Counted from the stretch's first letter, positions 8,236 to 17,763 are shown. The stretch is DNA of 49,583 bases from Eubacteriales bacterium (GCA_030539335.1 JAUNSG010000017.1:1-49583); one strand, 5' to 3'. Numbers and translations: made by a program. Notes: generated from the letters alone by a model not told the origin.

Positions 8236-9732
8236 TTAAATACCGGATTTTTGCTCTTTGCAGATACCATCGATCCAGTCAAACAGCTCCTTCAGATCAT
8301 AGTCGCCGCTGTGAGGCAGTCCCCACGGCAATGCAAAATCCACCTGACAGCCGTTCTGTCGCAAGAGCGTCGCCAAAATCACAGGAATCGCCAGCGCGGT
8401 ATCCCGATCAAACGAACCATGTCGGATGCGCCAGTGCTTTGCCGTGTCCGCTGTACCCACATAAGAAAGCGGATTCAACATGCGGACAATGTTCTCGTCG
8501 GCAAGCTCTCCCTGCACTTCGCTATGCAAATATGCATAGGCAGTAAAGTGTTTTGCTTTTATGGTTTCTGTGCCGAATTCTTCATTTTCCGGGCTTTTCA
8601 GGTCTAAGGCATCAAACGCCGGTGCCGGCTTCATGCGAGTAATTGCACGGACAAATCCATCCCAATCCAGTGCAATAATCTTTCCATCGGAAATCGAAAG
8701 ATAATCTTGTCCTTCTATTTCGCTCCCTTCCACGGCCAGATCCCGAAAACGTATAACAGCATCCCGCGTGTCCCATTCGTTCTGTGCCGACTGCACGAGA
8801 AATTTCTTCACATATTCCCGAAAGCTTCCGCTCCCATCGGGTTCCAGCCGGAGCGGATTGCCCGCATCGTCCGTCAAGGCGAGACTGTTTATATATGCCG
8901 AGAACTGGTCTTTCAGATCTTGAGATACCTGCAGCTGCTTTTCTGTCAGCGTGCCTTCCTGCACCTGCTTTTCAATCTTTCCGCCGGATTTGCGGAACCG
9001 AACGCAACGATACTCCTTCCGTCCGCCAAACATCCACTCATATGCGGCGTCTGCGTGCTCTAAATTGTGAATCGGGCAGTAGCAGCTTGCCGCAAAGACA
9101 TGGTCACGCTCATCGACAGCACCAATTCTCTCCAGATAGGGGGCATAATCCGGGCTGTTGCCGGAAGCTCCCGCCAGAGCAGACAGGGCACCACCTGCAC
9201 TGGTTCCATTGGTGATAATACGCTCCACATCTCCCGGAATGACATCCCGGTTGTGACGGAGATACCGGATCGCCGCTTTCAGATCTACAATCAACGCCGG
9301 CGCTTTCCCTACGCTTTTTCCCGTCTCGATATCATCGCTCGTTTCTTTGCCGCCGATAAAAAATTCCTCACTCTTTGTGCCGGAGGTCCGTCCTCGGACA
9401 CCCACGCAAGCTACAACATAGCCGTGGGCAATCGCTTCAAAAACCGCATTGATTGTCCCCCGGCGTCCCAATCCCGGTTCGTCTGCGGCGCCAGGCAGGT
9501 AGCCACCCACCGTATTGGGGACAAAGATCGGCGCCGTATGCAGCGTATATCCGTTGATCGACTCCCCGGCATAATAATTTTCCGGGACGAACAGATTGAG
9601 CTTCTGAATCGGGTCCACAGGAGCGGTACAATACTCCAAGCCTTCAAATGCACGGTAGATGATGCTGCGGCCTTGCAGCTCACAGGTTTTCACTTCATAT
9701 TTACTGGCGTCAAAGCGCAAAAAATCACTCAT
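8236..9732 (-). CDS. Tannase-like alpha/beta hydrolase (esterase)
   Basis: This 498-aa protein has the serine-hydrolase nucleophile elbow GTSAGG (Ser178), the oxyanion-type region [15 protein letters not shown] (about 79-92), and a C-terminal block RHGSFDRDT...LPHSGDYD that would supply the acid and histidine. The [17 protein letters not shown] context and the overall length fit the bacterial subtype B tannase/feruloyl-esterase-like group, which cleaves galloyl or other phenolic esters. No signal peptide is seen, so it acts in the cytoplasm. It is transcribed away from a LysR regulator gene, the common arrangement for a LysR-controlled single-gene target. The substrate is not certain; the annotation could be reduced to alpha/beta hydrolase. 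Confidence 0.78.
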   Translation of the reverse strand: MSDFLRFDASKYEVKTCELQGRSIIYRAFEGLEYCTAPVDPIQKLNLFVPENYYAGESINGYTLHTAPIFVPNTVGGYLPGAADEPGLGRRGTINAVFEAIAHGYVVACVGVRGRTSGTKSEEFFIGGKETSDDIETGKSVGKAPALIVDLKAAIRYLRHNRDVIPGDVERIITNGTSAGGALSALAGASGNSPDYAPYLERIGAVDERDHVFAASCYCPIHNLEHADAAYEWMFGGRKEYRCVRFRKSGGKIEKQVQEGTLTEKQLQVSQDLKDQFSAYINSLALTDDAGNPLRLEPDGSGSFREYVKKFLVQSAQNEWDTRDAVIRFRDLAVEGSEIEGQDYLSISDGKIIALDWDGFVRAITRMKPAPAFDALDLKSPENEEFGTETIKAKHFTAYAYLHSEVQGELADENIVRMLNPLSYVGTADTAKHWRIRHGSFDRDTALAIPVILATLLRQNGCQVDFALPWGLPHSGDYDLKELFDWIDGICKEQKSGI

Positions 9733-9793
9733 TTCGATCCTTCCTTTCGTTTTGGACTTTTTTGTTTGGAATGAGCAGCGATTTTTGAATCGT

Positions 9794-9822
9794 TTGCATC
9801 ATTTTGGAATCCATGTTATAAT
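9794..9822 (+). promoter_or_regulatory. Promoter of lysR gene
   Basis: TTGCAT (9794-9799), a 17-nt spacer and a perfect TATAAT (9817-9822) preceded by TGT (extended -10). It lies in the region shared with the divergent tannase-like gene. Confidence 0.7.
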
Positions 9823-9900
9823 AAAATCATAATACCAGAGAGAAAAAAGCGCAAACATTTAGCTATTTTCTACAAGCAATACGGTTTTCAGGAGGAAAGC

Positions 9901-10779
9901 ATGGATATTAGTTACCTGAAAGAATTTGTGGTGCTTGCAGAGATCGGGAATTATCTAAGAGCGGCCGATGCTCTTTTTATCTCACAATCTTCTTTGTCAA
10001 AGCATATCAAAGCATTGGAAAAAGAACTGGGGTTGTCTCTGTTTGAACGCTCAACCAGAAAGATCCAGTTGTCGCCCTATGGGGAAACGCTGCTTCCCTA
10101 TGCCAGAAAAATTGTCAATCTGCAGTATCAATATACGGTCTCGCTGATGAACCAATCCGGAAAAAAACCGGAGTTTCTTTCCATCGGTTCGGTACCCAGC
10201 GTGACTCCCTATGGAATTACGGACAAAATCATCCAATTCCAAACCGAAAACAAAAAACTCGCCGTCGAGCTTTACGAAGGAGAATCCGATCAGCTATTGC
10301 GGATGCTGCGTCAAAATCGCTTTGAACTGGCATTTGTTCGGGATCGCAACGAAGTCAGCTCGGAATTTGCAAAAATCCCTTTTGCCGAGGATACCCTTGC
10401 CGCGATCATGCGTCCCAATCATCCGCTGGCATCCCGAAAATCTGTCTCCCTGGAAGAACTGAAAGACGAGCATTTCCTGTTTCTCCCTCCCAATTCCCTG
10501 ATGTACAATCTTTGTATGGATGAGTGCCACAAATGCGGGTTTACCCCCCGCGTTGTGTATTCCGGCCACCGCGCGGAAACAATTCTTGATCTGGTCACCA
10601 AGGGGATGGGCACCGCATTGCTCATGCGCAAGCCGATTGATTGCTCCCACCGGGATGATGTATGCATTGTCGACATTGAACCGAAGATCACAACGCACAT
10701 TCAGATCTATTACAAAAAGGATGCACCTCTGTCCGCAGCCGCAAAGCATTTTATTGCCGCGCTGCAATCGACAGAATAA
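9901..10779 (+). CDS. LysR-family transcriptional regulator
   Basis: This 292-aa protein is typical LysR length. The N-terminal winged helix-turn-helix (residues 1-60) contains FVVLAEIGNYLRAADALFISQSSLSKHIKALEKELGL with the usual linker helix after it. Residues 90-290 form the effector-binding domain of the periplasmic-binding-protein fold (ESDQLLRMLRQNRFELAFVRD and so on). It should bind the 168-bp region it shares with the divergent tannase-like gene and switch that gene in response to a small molecule, perhaps a phenolic acid (inference). AGGAGG precedes the ATG. Confidence 0.92.
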   Translation: MDISYLKEFVVLAEIGNYLRAADALFISQSSLSKHIKALEKELGLSLFERSTRKIQLSPYGETLLPYARKIVNLQYQYTVSLMNQSGKKPEFLSIGSVPSVTPYGITDKIIQFQTENKKLAVELYEGESDQLLRMLRQNRFELAFVRDRNEVSSEFAKIPFAEDTLAAIMRPNHPLASRKSVSLEELKDEHFLFLPPNSLMYNLCMDECHKCGFTPRVVYSGHRAETILDLVTKGMGTALLMRKPIDCSHRDDVCIVDIEPKITTHIQIYYKKDAPLSAAAKHFIAALQSTE

Positions 10780-10803
10780 TCCTTCCCTATCCCAGCGAAT
10801 CCA

Positions 10804-10835
10804 ACAGCCGCACATCCCGCAGGATGTACGGCTGT
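10804..10835. terminator. Terminator between lysR and PTS gene
   Basis: A 14-bp stem (10804-10817 with 10822-10835) has one mismatch and a 4-nt loop, and a T-rich tail follows on the plus strand. It lies between convergent genes and may serve both. Confidence 0.75.
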
Positions 10836-10874
10836 CTTCTTGTTTATGAAAAAGTAACCTATGTAACGAAGGTA

Positions 10875-12827
10875 TTATCGATCGCCCAACTGGAGGGTCG
10901 TTGCATCCTTCGAACCTCCGAAAACATAACCAGCGATCGTTGCCAGAACAAACGCTGCGACTGCACCAATGCACAGGCTAATGAAGCCACCGTCGATGCC
11001 GGCCGGATTGATAAAGCCAGGCAGACCGAGCGGGCCGGAAGTAGACATGTTCCACAGGGTGGCACCGCCAAAGCCGGCAATCATACCGCCAACGCCAGCG
11101 GAAAGCAGCGTGGTCGCCAACAGCTTCCGGCGGGGAATCAGGACACCGTACAGGGCGGGTTCACTGATACCAAAGAATGCGGAAACGAACGAAGGGATCA
11201 AGAGGTTCCGACGCTCATCGGCATCTCTGGTGCGCAGATATACGCCCAGGCAGGCGCCCATATTCGCCAAAGCTCCCGCAAAGATCAGAGGGTTGATGTT
11301 GTCGTAGCCCTGCGTTACAATGTTCAACTGGAACATCATAATGACAGGCATATGTAATCCGAAAAGTACCAGAATTGTCCAGAAGGTACCGATCAGCAGA
11401 CCTGCCAGGCCGGTGTTGATGCCAATGACGAGGCTGATGAGGGAGGTCAGGATGCCCTGGATGAAAATCGCGATCGGGCCGATGACCAGGAAGCCAACCG
11501 GCATGGTGATCAGCAGTGTCAGGAACGGTGTAAAGAAGTTTCGCAACATCGCAGGCAGATGTGCCTGGAAGAACTTAAACAGAATGGATGCGAAGAATAC
11601 AATCAGGATCGCCGGGATAACCGAGCTTGCATAGCCTGCGGAAGGCAGGATCACCGGAATTCCCAGGAAGGATGTATAGACCTCGCTCTCAAACGGGGTG
11701 CCAGTGAAGACGGTATATAGCGCGTCGCCGCTGGATAGGGCTACCAGCGTAGGATACGTCAGGACGCCGCCGATAACGATACCGTAGATTTCTTTCAGGC
11801 CGAACCTCTTCGCAGCGGACCAGCCGACTACAATTGGGAAGAAGTAGAACAATGCGTCGCCCATACCATAGAGGATGGTATATGTGCCGCTTTCCTTGTC
11901 CAATACACCTAAAACGGTCAGCAGCACCAGAATCGCCTTGATCATACCACTGGCCATCAGCAAGCTCAGAAGCGGATTGAAAATTCCAGTCATCGTAATG
12001 AGGAACTGTGAAATCGGATTGCCGCTCTTTTCTTCCTTCACCGGTGCGGCCGAGGCCGACTCTTCGGAAGAGAATCCGCCGATCTGGCACAGATCCTTAT
12101 AGATTTCGTCTACCTGGGTACCTACGACCACCTGATACTGGCCGCCGCTCTGGATAATCTGGAGAACGCCCTTGGTATTCTTCAGCGTCTCGGTGTTTGC
12201 TTTGCTCTCATCCTGGAGCTTGAATCTCAGGCGGGTTACGCAATGGGTTACACTGATGACATTGCTCTTTCCGCCGATATTCTGGATAATAGTATCACAC
12301 AACTGCTGATGTTTCATCTTTTTTCCACCCTTCTTTGCCGGTTCGGGTTCGGGCTGCTTGCTGCCAACATATTCAATGACAGAGGTCTTTCCAGCCACCA
12401 CATCGCGATCTACTTCACAGATCCTCTGTTCTTCCAGTTCGTCCTCGTTTGTCACTACCATAGAGGTGATCAGGTTGACACCCTGTCCGTCCAAAAACTT
12501 GCGGTCAACCTTTAACAGAGGCGTCCCCACCTTGACTTTGTCGCCAAGCTTAACCAGGGATTGAAATCCTTGGCCGTTTAAGGAAACGGTATCCACACCA
12601 ATGTGGATCAGCAATTCCAGACCGTCATCCGTTGTCAGTCCGACTGCATGCTTGGTGTTTGCAACGACTGAAACTTCACCATTGCACGGGGAAACGATCG
12701 TGTCGCCGTCATAGACGAATGCGACGCCGTCGCCCATCGCACGTGTGGAGAACATTTCGTCCGGCACCGTGTTCAAGTCAACGCATCGTCCGGTAACCGG
12801 AGCGAGCAATACGCTGCTTCTACTCAT
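10875..12827 (-). CDS. PTS permease, fused EIIA-EIIB-EIIC (glucose/beta-glucoside superfamily)
   Basis: This 650-aa fusion has an N-terminal Crr-type EIIA domain (1-155) with active His75 in ELLIHIGVDT. An EIIB domain (172-250) follows with phospho-cysteine Cys196 in VTHCVTRLRFKL, then a membrane EIIC domain (about 275-640) with roughly ten helices and the GISEPALYGV motif. It imports and phosphorylates a sugar or glycoside at the membrane using HPr-phosphate. In BglF-type proteins EIIA is normally at the C terminus; here it comes first, joined by a Pro/Glu/Lys linker (157-171). The start overlaps the end of the preceding ceramidase-like gene by 8 nt, so translation is likely coupled. The specificity is unknown. 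Confidence 0.9.
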   Translation of the reverse strand: MSRSSVLLAPVTGRCVDLNTVPDEMFSTRAMGDGVAFVYDGDTIVSPCNGEVSVVANTKHAVGLTTDDGLELLIHIGVDTVSLNGQGFQSLVKLGDKVKVGTPLLKVDRKFLDGQGVNLITSMVVTNEDELEEQRICEVDRDVVAGKTSVIEYVGSKQPEPEPAKKGGKKMKHQQLCDTIIQNIGGKSNVISVTHCVTRLRFKLQDESKANTETLKNTKGVLQIIQSGGQYQVVVGTQVDEIYKDLCQIGGFSSEESASAAPVKEEKSGNPISQFLITMTGIFNPLLSLLMASGMIKAILVLLTVLGVLDKESGTYTILYGMGDALFYFFPIVVGWSAAKRFGLKEIYGIVIGGVLTYPTLVALSSGDALYTVFTGTPFESEVYTSFLGIPVILPSAGYASSVIPAILIVFFASILFKFFQAHLPAMLRNFFTPFLTLLITMPVGFLVIGPIAIFIQGILTSLISLVIGINTGLAGLLIGTFWTILVLFGLHMPVIMMFQLNIVTQGYDNINPLIFAGALANMGACLGVYLRTRDADERRNLLIPSFVSAFFGISEPALYGVLIPRRKLLATTLLSAGVGGMIAGFGGATLWNMSTSGPLGLPGFINPAGIDGGFISLCIGAVAAFVLATIAGYVFGGSKDATTLQLGDR

Positions 12828-14073
12828 TTTCTACTTCCTCCTTCTTTAATCTCATAGATGCTTCCATCATCTTTGCCACCATCTTTTCCGGTTCTCTTTT
12901 TGGCACCGGAGAACCGACCGTTTCAAAAGATAATCCATATTCCTCTACCGGCATGAAATAGCCATAATAGCCATTGGTGTAACCGCATACAATCCCTTGA
13001 ACCGGGCAGGCGGCTTTTAACTCTATGCCAAAGCGGGAACTCAGCTCACCGGGGAATACAAAGAGCTGCAGATCGCCCAAGTGGAATACCAGACCTTTGG
13101 CATCCAGATGGAAATGATCCTGCTCCAGATCTTTGGAAAAATTGCCGATTTTCTTCTCAAAGAACTCGATTTGTTTTGGGTCGGTTTCGACTTCCAGCTT
13201 TTGCTGATACTTAGCGATCTCCCCGCGAAGCTCTTCATGGACAAACTCCATGTTGTGGTGGATGGTGTGATAGACGGTCTGATAACGAATCCCATTCAGG
13301 CTCAGTTCCTGCTCCACCGGAATGGCGGAGATCTCCTTTGCCAGTGCAGTGGAAACCCGCTCCAGTTCCTTAAAATCATTTCCCTGCCGCTCGTTGCGGT
13401 TGCTGCAGTCTCCAGCTGCTCCTACCACCATAGCCGGATAGAATCCAAATACGGGTTCCAGCTTTTTGCTGACCTCTCCGGCAAGCTCACTGGTTAGCCA
13501 CGTATTGTCTGCACTGATGACCGTAGAATGGACAGCCCAGTTGACCAGTCCTGCGACGGCATTGCCGTGCCTGTCGAAGAACTTTACCACGATGACCTCA
13601 TTGTCTGCCGGCTGACCTGGATGATTCCGGTTTCCGTAGTAACCGAGAATGACCTTTTTCCCCAGTTTTGCCGTGATTTCCTGCGCATTGGCCTTACAGT
13701 CCAGATAGCTCTGCTGAATGGTTTGCAGCAGGAAGTCATAATATTTCTGGTCAAACTTTCCTGTATACCATCCCTTGTGGTAGGAGACCACAGAGGAGTG
13801 GTTGTGGGTAGCACAGAGCAGGACGCAATCTCTCTCCACTCCGAACCGGTCCTGCATCAGGGTCTTGACATCTTCCGCCATCTCTTCCTCGAACTCCAGA
13901 TAATCAGCGGAGAACAGGAATATCTCCTTCCCGTCCTGCTCAAACAGCAGTGCGTTGCAAAAGATATCATCGTGGATCCCACTGGACGGTTCCATCCGAT
14001 TGTCACTTCGGTAACCAATCAGATAAAACTCGCCGGTCGGGGAAAGGCAATAGCGTGCGTGTCCCAATTTCAT
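12820..14073 (-). CDS. Neutral/alkaline ceramidase N-domain-like protein 1
   Basis: This 417-aa protein resembles the N-terminal catalytic domain of neutral (non-lysosomal) ceramidases. It keeps the metal-ligand pattern SSGIHDDI (His34) and CATHNHSS (His90, His92), and the GAAGDCSNRN loop whose serine matches the catalytic position of the family. There is no signal peptide and no C-terminal immunoglobulin-like domain, so it is a cytoplasmic short form. Family enzymes hydrolyse amide bonds of ceramides, but many bacterial relatives have unknown substrates. Being translationally coupled to a PTS permease gene, it more likely trims an N-acyl or ester group from an imported glycoside phosphate (inference). 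It is a distant paralogue of the next upstream protein. Confidence 0.7.
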   Translation of the reverse strand: MKLGHARYCLSPTGEFYLIGYRSDNRMEPSSGIHDDIFCNALLFEQDGKEIFLFSADYLEFEEEMAEDVKTLMQDRFGVERDCVLLCATHNHSSVVSYHKGWYTGKFDQKYYDFLLQTIQQSYLDCKANAQEITAKLGKKVILGYYGNRNHPGQPADNEVIVVKFFDRHGNAVAGLVNWAVHSTVISADNTWLTSELAGEVSKKLEPVFGFYPAMVVGAAGDCSNRNERQGNDFKELERVSTALAKEISAIPVEQELSLNGIRYQTVYHTIHHNMEFVHEELRGEIAKYQQKLEVETDPKQIEFFEKKIGNFSKDLEQDHFHLDAKGLVFHLGDLQLFVFPGELSSRFGIELKAACPVQGIVCGYTNGYYGYFMPVEEYGLSFETVGSPVPKREPEKMVAKMMEASMRLKKEEVENE

Positions 14074-14109
14074 CGTATATCTCTCCCTCCTTCTTCCAAG
14101 TCTCTTTTT

Positions 14110-15372
14110 TTAATCGTCACAAACTTCCTCCAGGCAGCGCAAGATGCTTTGCATGAACTGCTCCGCTGCACCTTTGCCATAGGCGGAATTCATTGCTTCG
14201 TATGTAATCCGGTCGTATGCGCTGGCTTCCGGCATATATTTCTCTCCGCCGTTGACCATTGTCCCCAGCATCACCAGCTCACAGGGCGCACTCTCCCGCA
14301 GCACATGTGCCGTATAACTGGATAACTCCGGTTTGACACCGACCAGTGCAACGGAACCCAGCATTACAATTTCCGCGGTGCTGATTCGGTCCTCCTGCCG
14401 CTCAAACCGATAGCTCTTCATCGGATGATCCGGACGCAGTTCCATTATTTTTTGCCCCGGACAAGTACAGGAAACCTGCCGTACGGACAACGTCACCTCA
14501 GTCTCGACCGTTTTGAGTGATTCGGCAATCTGAAGAACCTGACTGCCCAGCAGAATTCCCAGCTCCTGCTGCAGCAGGAATCCTTGTTGCCCGATATCCT
14601 CTGTCTCCAGTTCGCCAGATTGGTTCAGACCGCTGCGTTTCGCCTGAAACAGCGGTGCCTGGTCTCCAGCAGCTCCCAAAAGAAAGAGTGCAACGGTATC
14701 TTGGCCATAGGCATTCTCAATGTATCCGGATGCCATACCAGCCAGATCTCCCGTCACCAGCGAGGTTCCGTCAGAAATTCTGGATCCGTCCATTACAGAA
14801 GACTGGACATCGTAATTGAACAGAATCGCCAATGGTTTTCCACTGTCCACTCGATCCAGCCGAATCACCGGAAGGCTGTGATCGGAATAGCCCTGTTCGT
14901 TGCGTCCGAGCCACCAACCTTGCGTCGTCTCGACATCGCGGCTGACATTGACACCACAGTTTCCTGCGCCAAATCCCAGTCTCACCGGCTGGCACGATGC
15001 CATCGCCTGTTCCAATGCCTCCCGAAGGGCCTGGTGGATCGCGGCAGACAAACCAGCATTTTTCGCCCGAAGCTCCGGTCCGCCCCGTTTTAATGCACTT
15101 TCCGATCTGGTGTGCGGTGCAGAAAACGTATGCGTCACACAAATCCAGATATGTCCCGCATCCAAACCAGTCTGCTCTGCAACCAGATTACGCAGCTCCT
15201 CCACCGCGTAATCCCGCAAAGAGGTCATTTCAACGGAAACCAGTGCAAAGGACGCGCCCGCTTCCAGCAACAGCACCCGGATATGCAAAGGGTCATGAAC
15301 CGCGCTGAATGTTTCCAATGGAAACAGCGCATCCGGGATGCGAATCTCCGCCTTTCCTGCACCTGCTCTCAT
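14110..15372 (-). CDS. Neutral/alkaline ceramidase N-domain-like protein 2
   Basis: This 420-aa protein has the same fold signs as its neighbour: AGAGKAEIRIP at the start, AVHDPLHIRVLLL (His26), CVTHTFSAPH (His81) and the GAAGDQAP loop. Two key places differ from the family. The second histidine of THNH is Phe83, and the catalytic Ser of GD(C/V)S is replaced (GDQA). It may therefore be a non-catalytic partner or use other residues (His87 lies nearby). It has no signal peptide. It lies 18 bp after the amidohydrolase gene and 36 bp before its paralogue, clearly in one operon. Exact function unknown. Confidence 0.62.
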   Translation of the reverse strand: MRAGAGKAEIRIPDALFPLETFSAVHDPLHIRVLLLEAGASFALVSVEMTSLRDYAVEELRNLVAEQTGLDAGHIWICVTHTFSAPHTRSESALKRGGPELRAKNAGLSAAIHQALREALEQAMASCQPVRLGFGAGNCGVNVSRDVETTQGWWLGRNEQGYSDHSLPVIRLDRVDSGKPLAILFNYDVQSSVMDGSRISDGTSLVTGDLAGMASGYIENAYGQDTVALFLLGAAGDQAPLFQAKRSGLNQSGELETEDIGQQGFLLQQELGILLGSQVLQIAESLKTVETEVTLSVRQVSCTCPGQKIMELRPDHPMKSYRFERQEDRISTAEIVMLGSVALVGVKPELSSYTAHVLRESAPCELVMLGTMVNGGEKYMPEASAYDRITYEAMNSAYGKGAAEQFMQSILRCLEEVCDD

Positions 15373-15390
15373 AAAACTCCTCCGATCTTG

Positions 15391-16428
15391 TCAATCCAAG
15401 CCGTAAATGCGACGGGCGTTGCCGGAGAGGATCGCTTCCTTGTCCTCCTCACAGATGTCCAGCCCTCGGATGCATGCTGGACCCTCCAACAGCCATTCCT
15501 TTCGAACCGGATACGAGGTGCCCCAGATAATATGATCTGCACCAAGAATTTTTACCGCGCATTCCAGTGCATCCTTACCCCACGGCTGCGCATGAGAGGT
15601 TTCAAAGAAAATATGATTGACAAAGTTTTCTTTGACACGGTTTGACTGTGTCTCAAAACGCTGTACCTTTTCCTGCGTTTTTGCCTGCTGCGGGAACATC
15701 ATCGTGGCGATTGCAAAAAATCCACCGCCCAGCATGGAATGAACCATTTTCAAATTAGGATACTTGTCAAAGAAACCACTGAATACCTCTCGGCAGACGG
15801 CAATCGTCTGATCGGTACAACGTCCGTAGGAACGGCGCAGATTGTTGTACTCATACAGACAGCTGTATTCCACAGGAATCGGGCTGTGATGTACATAGAC
15901 GGTGGTTTCCTGCTCGTTAAGCTTCTCAAAAAACGGTGCAAATCTCTCCGCATCCAGATAATCGGTCTGATAATGTGTGGTCATCTGAACATTCCGGATG
16001 CCGAGTACCTTCCGGCAACGGTCGATTTCATCATACACTTCCTGAGAGGCAATCGGCGGAACGACAGCCAAAGGAATCAACCTCCCATTGCTGCGTCTGG
16101 AAAATTCGCTCATACCATCATTAAATTTTTTACAGGTATCAAGGCTCATCCATTCCTGACAGCCCGGCAGTTTTAAGAGAGCTTTGTCTGCGCCAGCTTT
16201 ATCCAAATCATCCAGCATCTGTTCTAACACATAATCGCCCTGCGCGTAGTTAAGACTCGGATAACCTTCCGGCTTCTCAATGACGATCTGCTTTACGCCG
16301 TTGTCGTTCTGCTTAAGGTAGCCCTTGGTAGCACGGGCGTGCGGAACCTCTGCCAGAAATTGTTCCAGTCCCTTTTCGTCAGAAAACAAATCCTCCGGGA
16401 ACCAATACATGTTAGCATCAATTACCAT
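15391..16428 (-). CDS. Amidohydrolase (ACMSD-like) with altered metal site
   Basis: From the ATG at 16428, with AGGAGG 7 nt upstream, the protein is 345 aa. It matches the amidohydrolase-2/ACMSD superfamily by its general order: an N-terminal strand, VYVHHSPIP in the middle (metal His), NLKMVHSMLGGG, FETSHAQPWG, IIWGTSYPVRKEW and the closing GNARRIYGLD. Known members are zinc decarboxylases or hydrolases. Here the usual HxH at strand 1 is Asn6/Tyr8 (IDANMYWFP), and the Asp of G(S/T)DYP is Ser (GTSYP). Most metal ligands are therefore missing. It is the first gene of the ceramidase-like/PTS operon. It may act without metal or have become a binding protein. Confidence 0.68.
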   Translation of the reverse strand: MVIDANMYWFPEDLFSDEKGLEQFLAEVPHARATKGYLKQNDNGVKQIVIEKPEGYPSLNYAQGDYVLEQMLDDLDKAGADKALLKLPGCQEWMSLDTCKKFNDGMSEFSRRSNGRLIPLAVVPPIASQEVYDEIDRCRKVLGIRNVQMTTHYQTDYLDAERFAPFFEKLNEQETTVYVHHSPIPVEYSCLYEYNNLRRSYGRCTDQTIAVCREVFSGFFDKYPNLKMVHSMLGGGFFAIATMMFPQQAKTQEKVQRFETQSNRVKENFVNHIFFETSHAQPWGKDALECAVKILGADHIIWGTSYPVRKEWLLEGPACIRGLDICEEDKEAILSGNARRIYGLD

Positions 16429-16522
16429 TCTATCTCCTCCTTTTCTCATTGAAAACGCCAAATCTCTTCGCTTCATGAAGCCTTCTTAACTCTACGATAA
16501 AAGAATTTCCTTTATTGTCTTA

Positions 16523-16551
16523 ATTATAATAACAAAGACTTTTGGAAGCAA
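16523..16551 (-). promoter_or_regulatory. Promoter of amidohydrolase-PTS operon
   Basis: On the minus strand TTGCTT (16546-16551), a 17-nt spacer and a perfect TATAAT (16523-16528) stand about 95 bp before the first start codon. Confidence 0.65.
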
Positions 16552-16679
16552 TTCTTTTTAAAGTTCATTTATTCTCTTCAGGAATAATTCAATCTCAGAT
16601 AGTCATTGCAGCGCATTTATGGAACATTCACGATTTCCATGTTCCCCGAGTTGTATTGAAATGAGCAATAACACAGCAA

Positions 16680-16708
16680 TTGACAGAGATATATTGATGT
16701 ATTATAAT
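16680..16708 (+). promoter_or_regulatory. Consensus sigma-A promoter of alpha/beta hydrolase gene
   Basis: TTGACA (16680-16685), exactly 17 nt, then TATAAT (16703-16708): every base matches the consensus. The leader to the ATG at 16850 is about 135 nt and includes a short hairpin-capable stretch (CCTGC...GCAGG near 16770-16790). An imperfect dyad ggaacat/atgttcc lies upstream at 16621-16645. Confidence 0.8.
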
Positions 16709-16849
16709 AATTTTGTTAGTTTCGGTTAATTTTCACTGTGAAAATCGCAAAACCAACTTGATAATAGCTTCCTGCATTCTCTGGAGCAGGTGGCAGCTTT
16801 CAAACAGGTTTATGCATATATCAGATAACGTCATGAGGTGTCGATTGCG

Positions 16850-17599
16850 ATGAACATACATGAATTTGGGAAAGAGAATGAAAACATTATTTTATTGATT
16901 CATCCCTCGCTCGTAAAGTGGGATTATTTCGAATACATAATTCCTATTTTAGAGAAGAACTATCATCTTATTGTTCCGGCACTTCCGGGATATGATTTCG
17001 AAGAGGACAGCGATTTTACCAGTGTTGAGGAAATTGCTTCGGAGATCGGGCAATGGTTGAAGAACAATGGATACACCCATCTTTATGCGGTATATGGCTG
17101 TTCCATGGGCGGATCGATTGCTTTGATGGTCGCAATTACGCAGGATATTCGAATTGAGCACTGTGTGATGGATGGCGGAATTACACCTTACCAGCTTCCT
17201 TGGGTTTTAACAAGAGTGATTGCATTCCGGGATTACGCAATGGTGATGATGGCCAGACTGGGTGGTATAAAAATCCTGGAGAAAGCATTTTCTACGGATG
17301 ATTATTCCAAAGAGGATCTGCAATATGTTGCAGATGTTCTCAGACACAGCAGCCGAAAGACAATCTGGAGAACATTTGATTCGTGTAATAATTATAAAGT
17401 TCCCGATACGATCCCTGCGCATCTTTCCAAAATTCATTATTGGTATGCTGCTGGGGAAGAAAAGGAAAGAGATTGGGATATCAAATATATGAAAAAGAAT
17501 TTTTCACAGACGGAGTTCAAAGTCATTCCAAATCTCGGACATGGCGGTTTGGTTTTGGTAAAGCCGAAACTTTTTGCTGAGATGATGGAGAATTTATAA
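16850..17599 (+). CDS. Alpha/beta hydrolase
   Basis: From the ATG at 16850, with GAGGTG 9 nt upstream, the protein is 249 aa. A GTG at 16838 is in frame but lacks a ribosome site. The fold signs are HPSLVKWDYFEYIIP with the oxyanion-hole His-Pro near residue 18, the strand VPALPGYDF, the nucleophile elbow YGCSMGGS (Ser85), and the C-terminal PNLGHGGLVL with the catalytic His. It is a small soluble cytoplasmic hydrolase of unknown substrate. It stands alone between a divergent operon and the convergent pilus operon. Confidence 0.8.
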   Translation: MNIHEFGKENENIILLIHPSLVKWDYFEYIIPILEKNYHLIVPALPGYDFEEDSDFTSVEEIASEIGQWLKNNGYTHLYAVYGCSMGGSIALMVAITQDIRIEHCVMDGGITPYQLPWVLTRVIAFRDYAMVMMARLGGIKILEKAFSTDDYSKEDLQYVADVLRHSSRKTIWRTFDSCNNYKVPDTIPAHLSKIHYWYAAGEEKERDWDIKYMKKNFSQTEFKVIPNLGHGGLVLVKPKLFAEMMENL

Positions 17600-17707
17600 C
17601 CTCAGCAATTCCGATAATATGATACGGAAGGCTCTTGAAGACATAGCCCAATATCGAACCTATCGGAGTATATGCAATATTTTCAATTTTATAATAATCG
17701 TTAAAAT

Positions 17708-17743
17708 AAGGTCTAAATGGACAAATTCGTCCACTTAGACCTT
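17708..17743. terminator. Terminator between hydrolase gene and pilus operon
   Basis: A 15-bp stem with one mismatch (17708-17722 with 17729-17743) and a 6-nt loop is flanked by A/T runs on both sides. It can end the hydrolase transcript and the leftward pilus transcript. Confidence 0.75.
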
Positions 17744-17763
17744 AAATTAATTATTATAGAATT

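Noticed and set aside
16621..16645. Dyad ggaacat-11-atgttcc as a terminator
   Set aside because: No T-run and placed upstream of two divergent promoters; at most a protein-binding site, not listed as a feature of its own.
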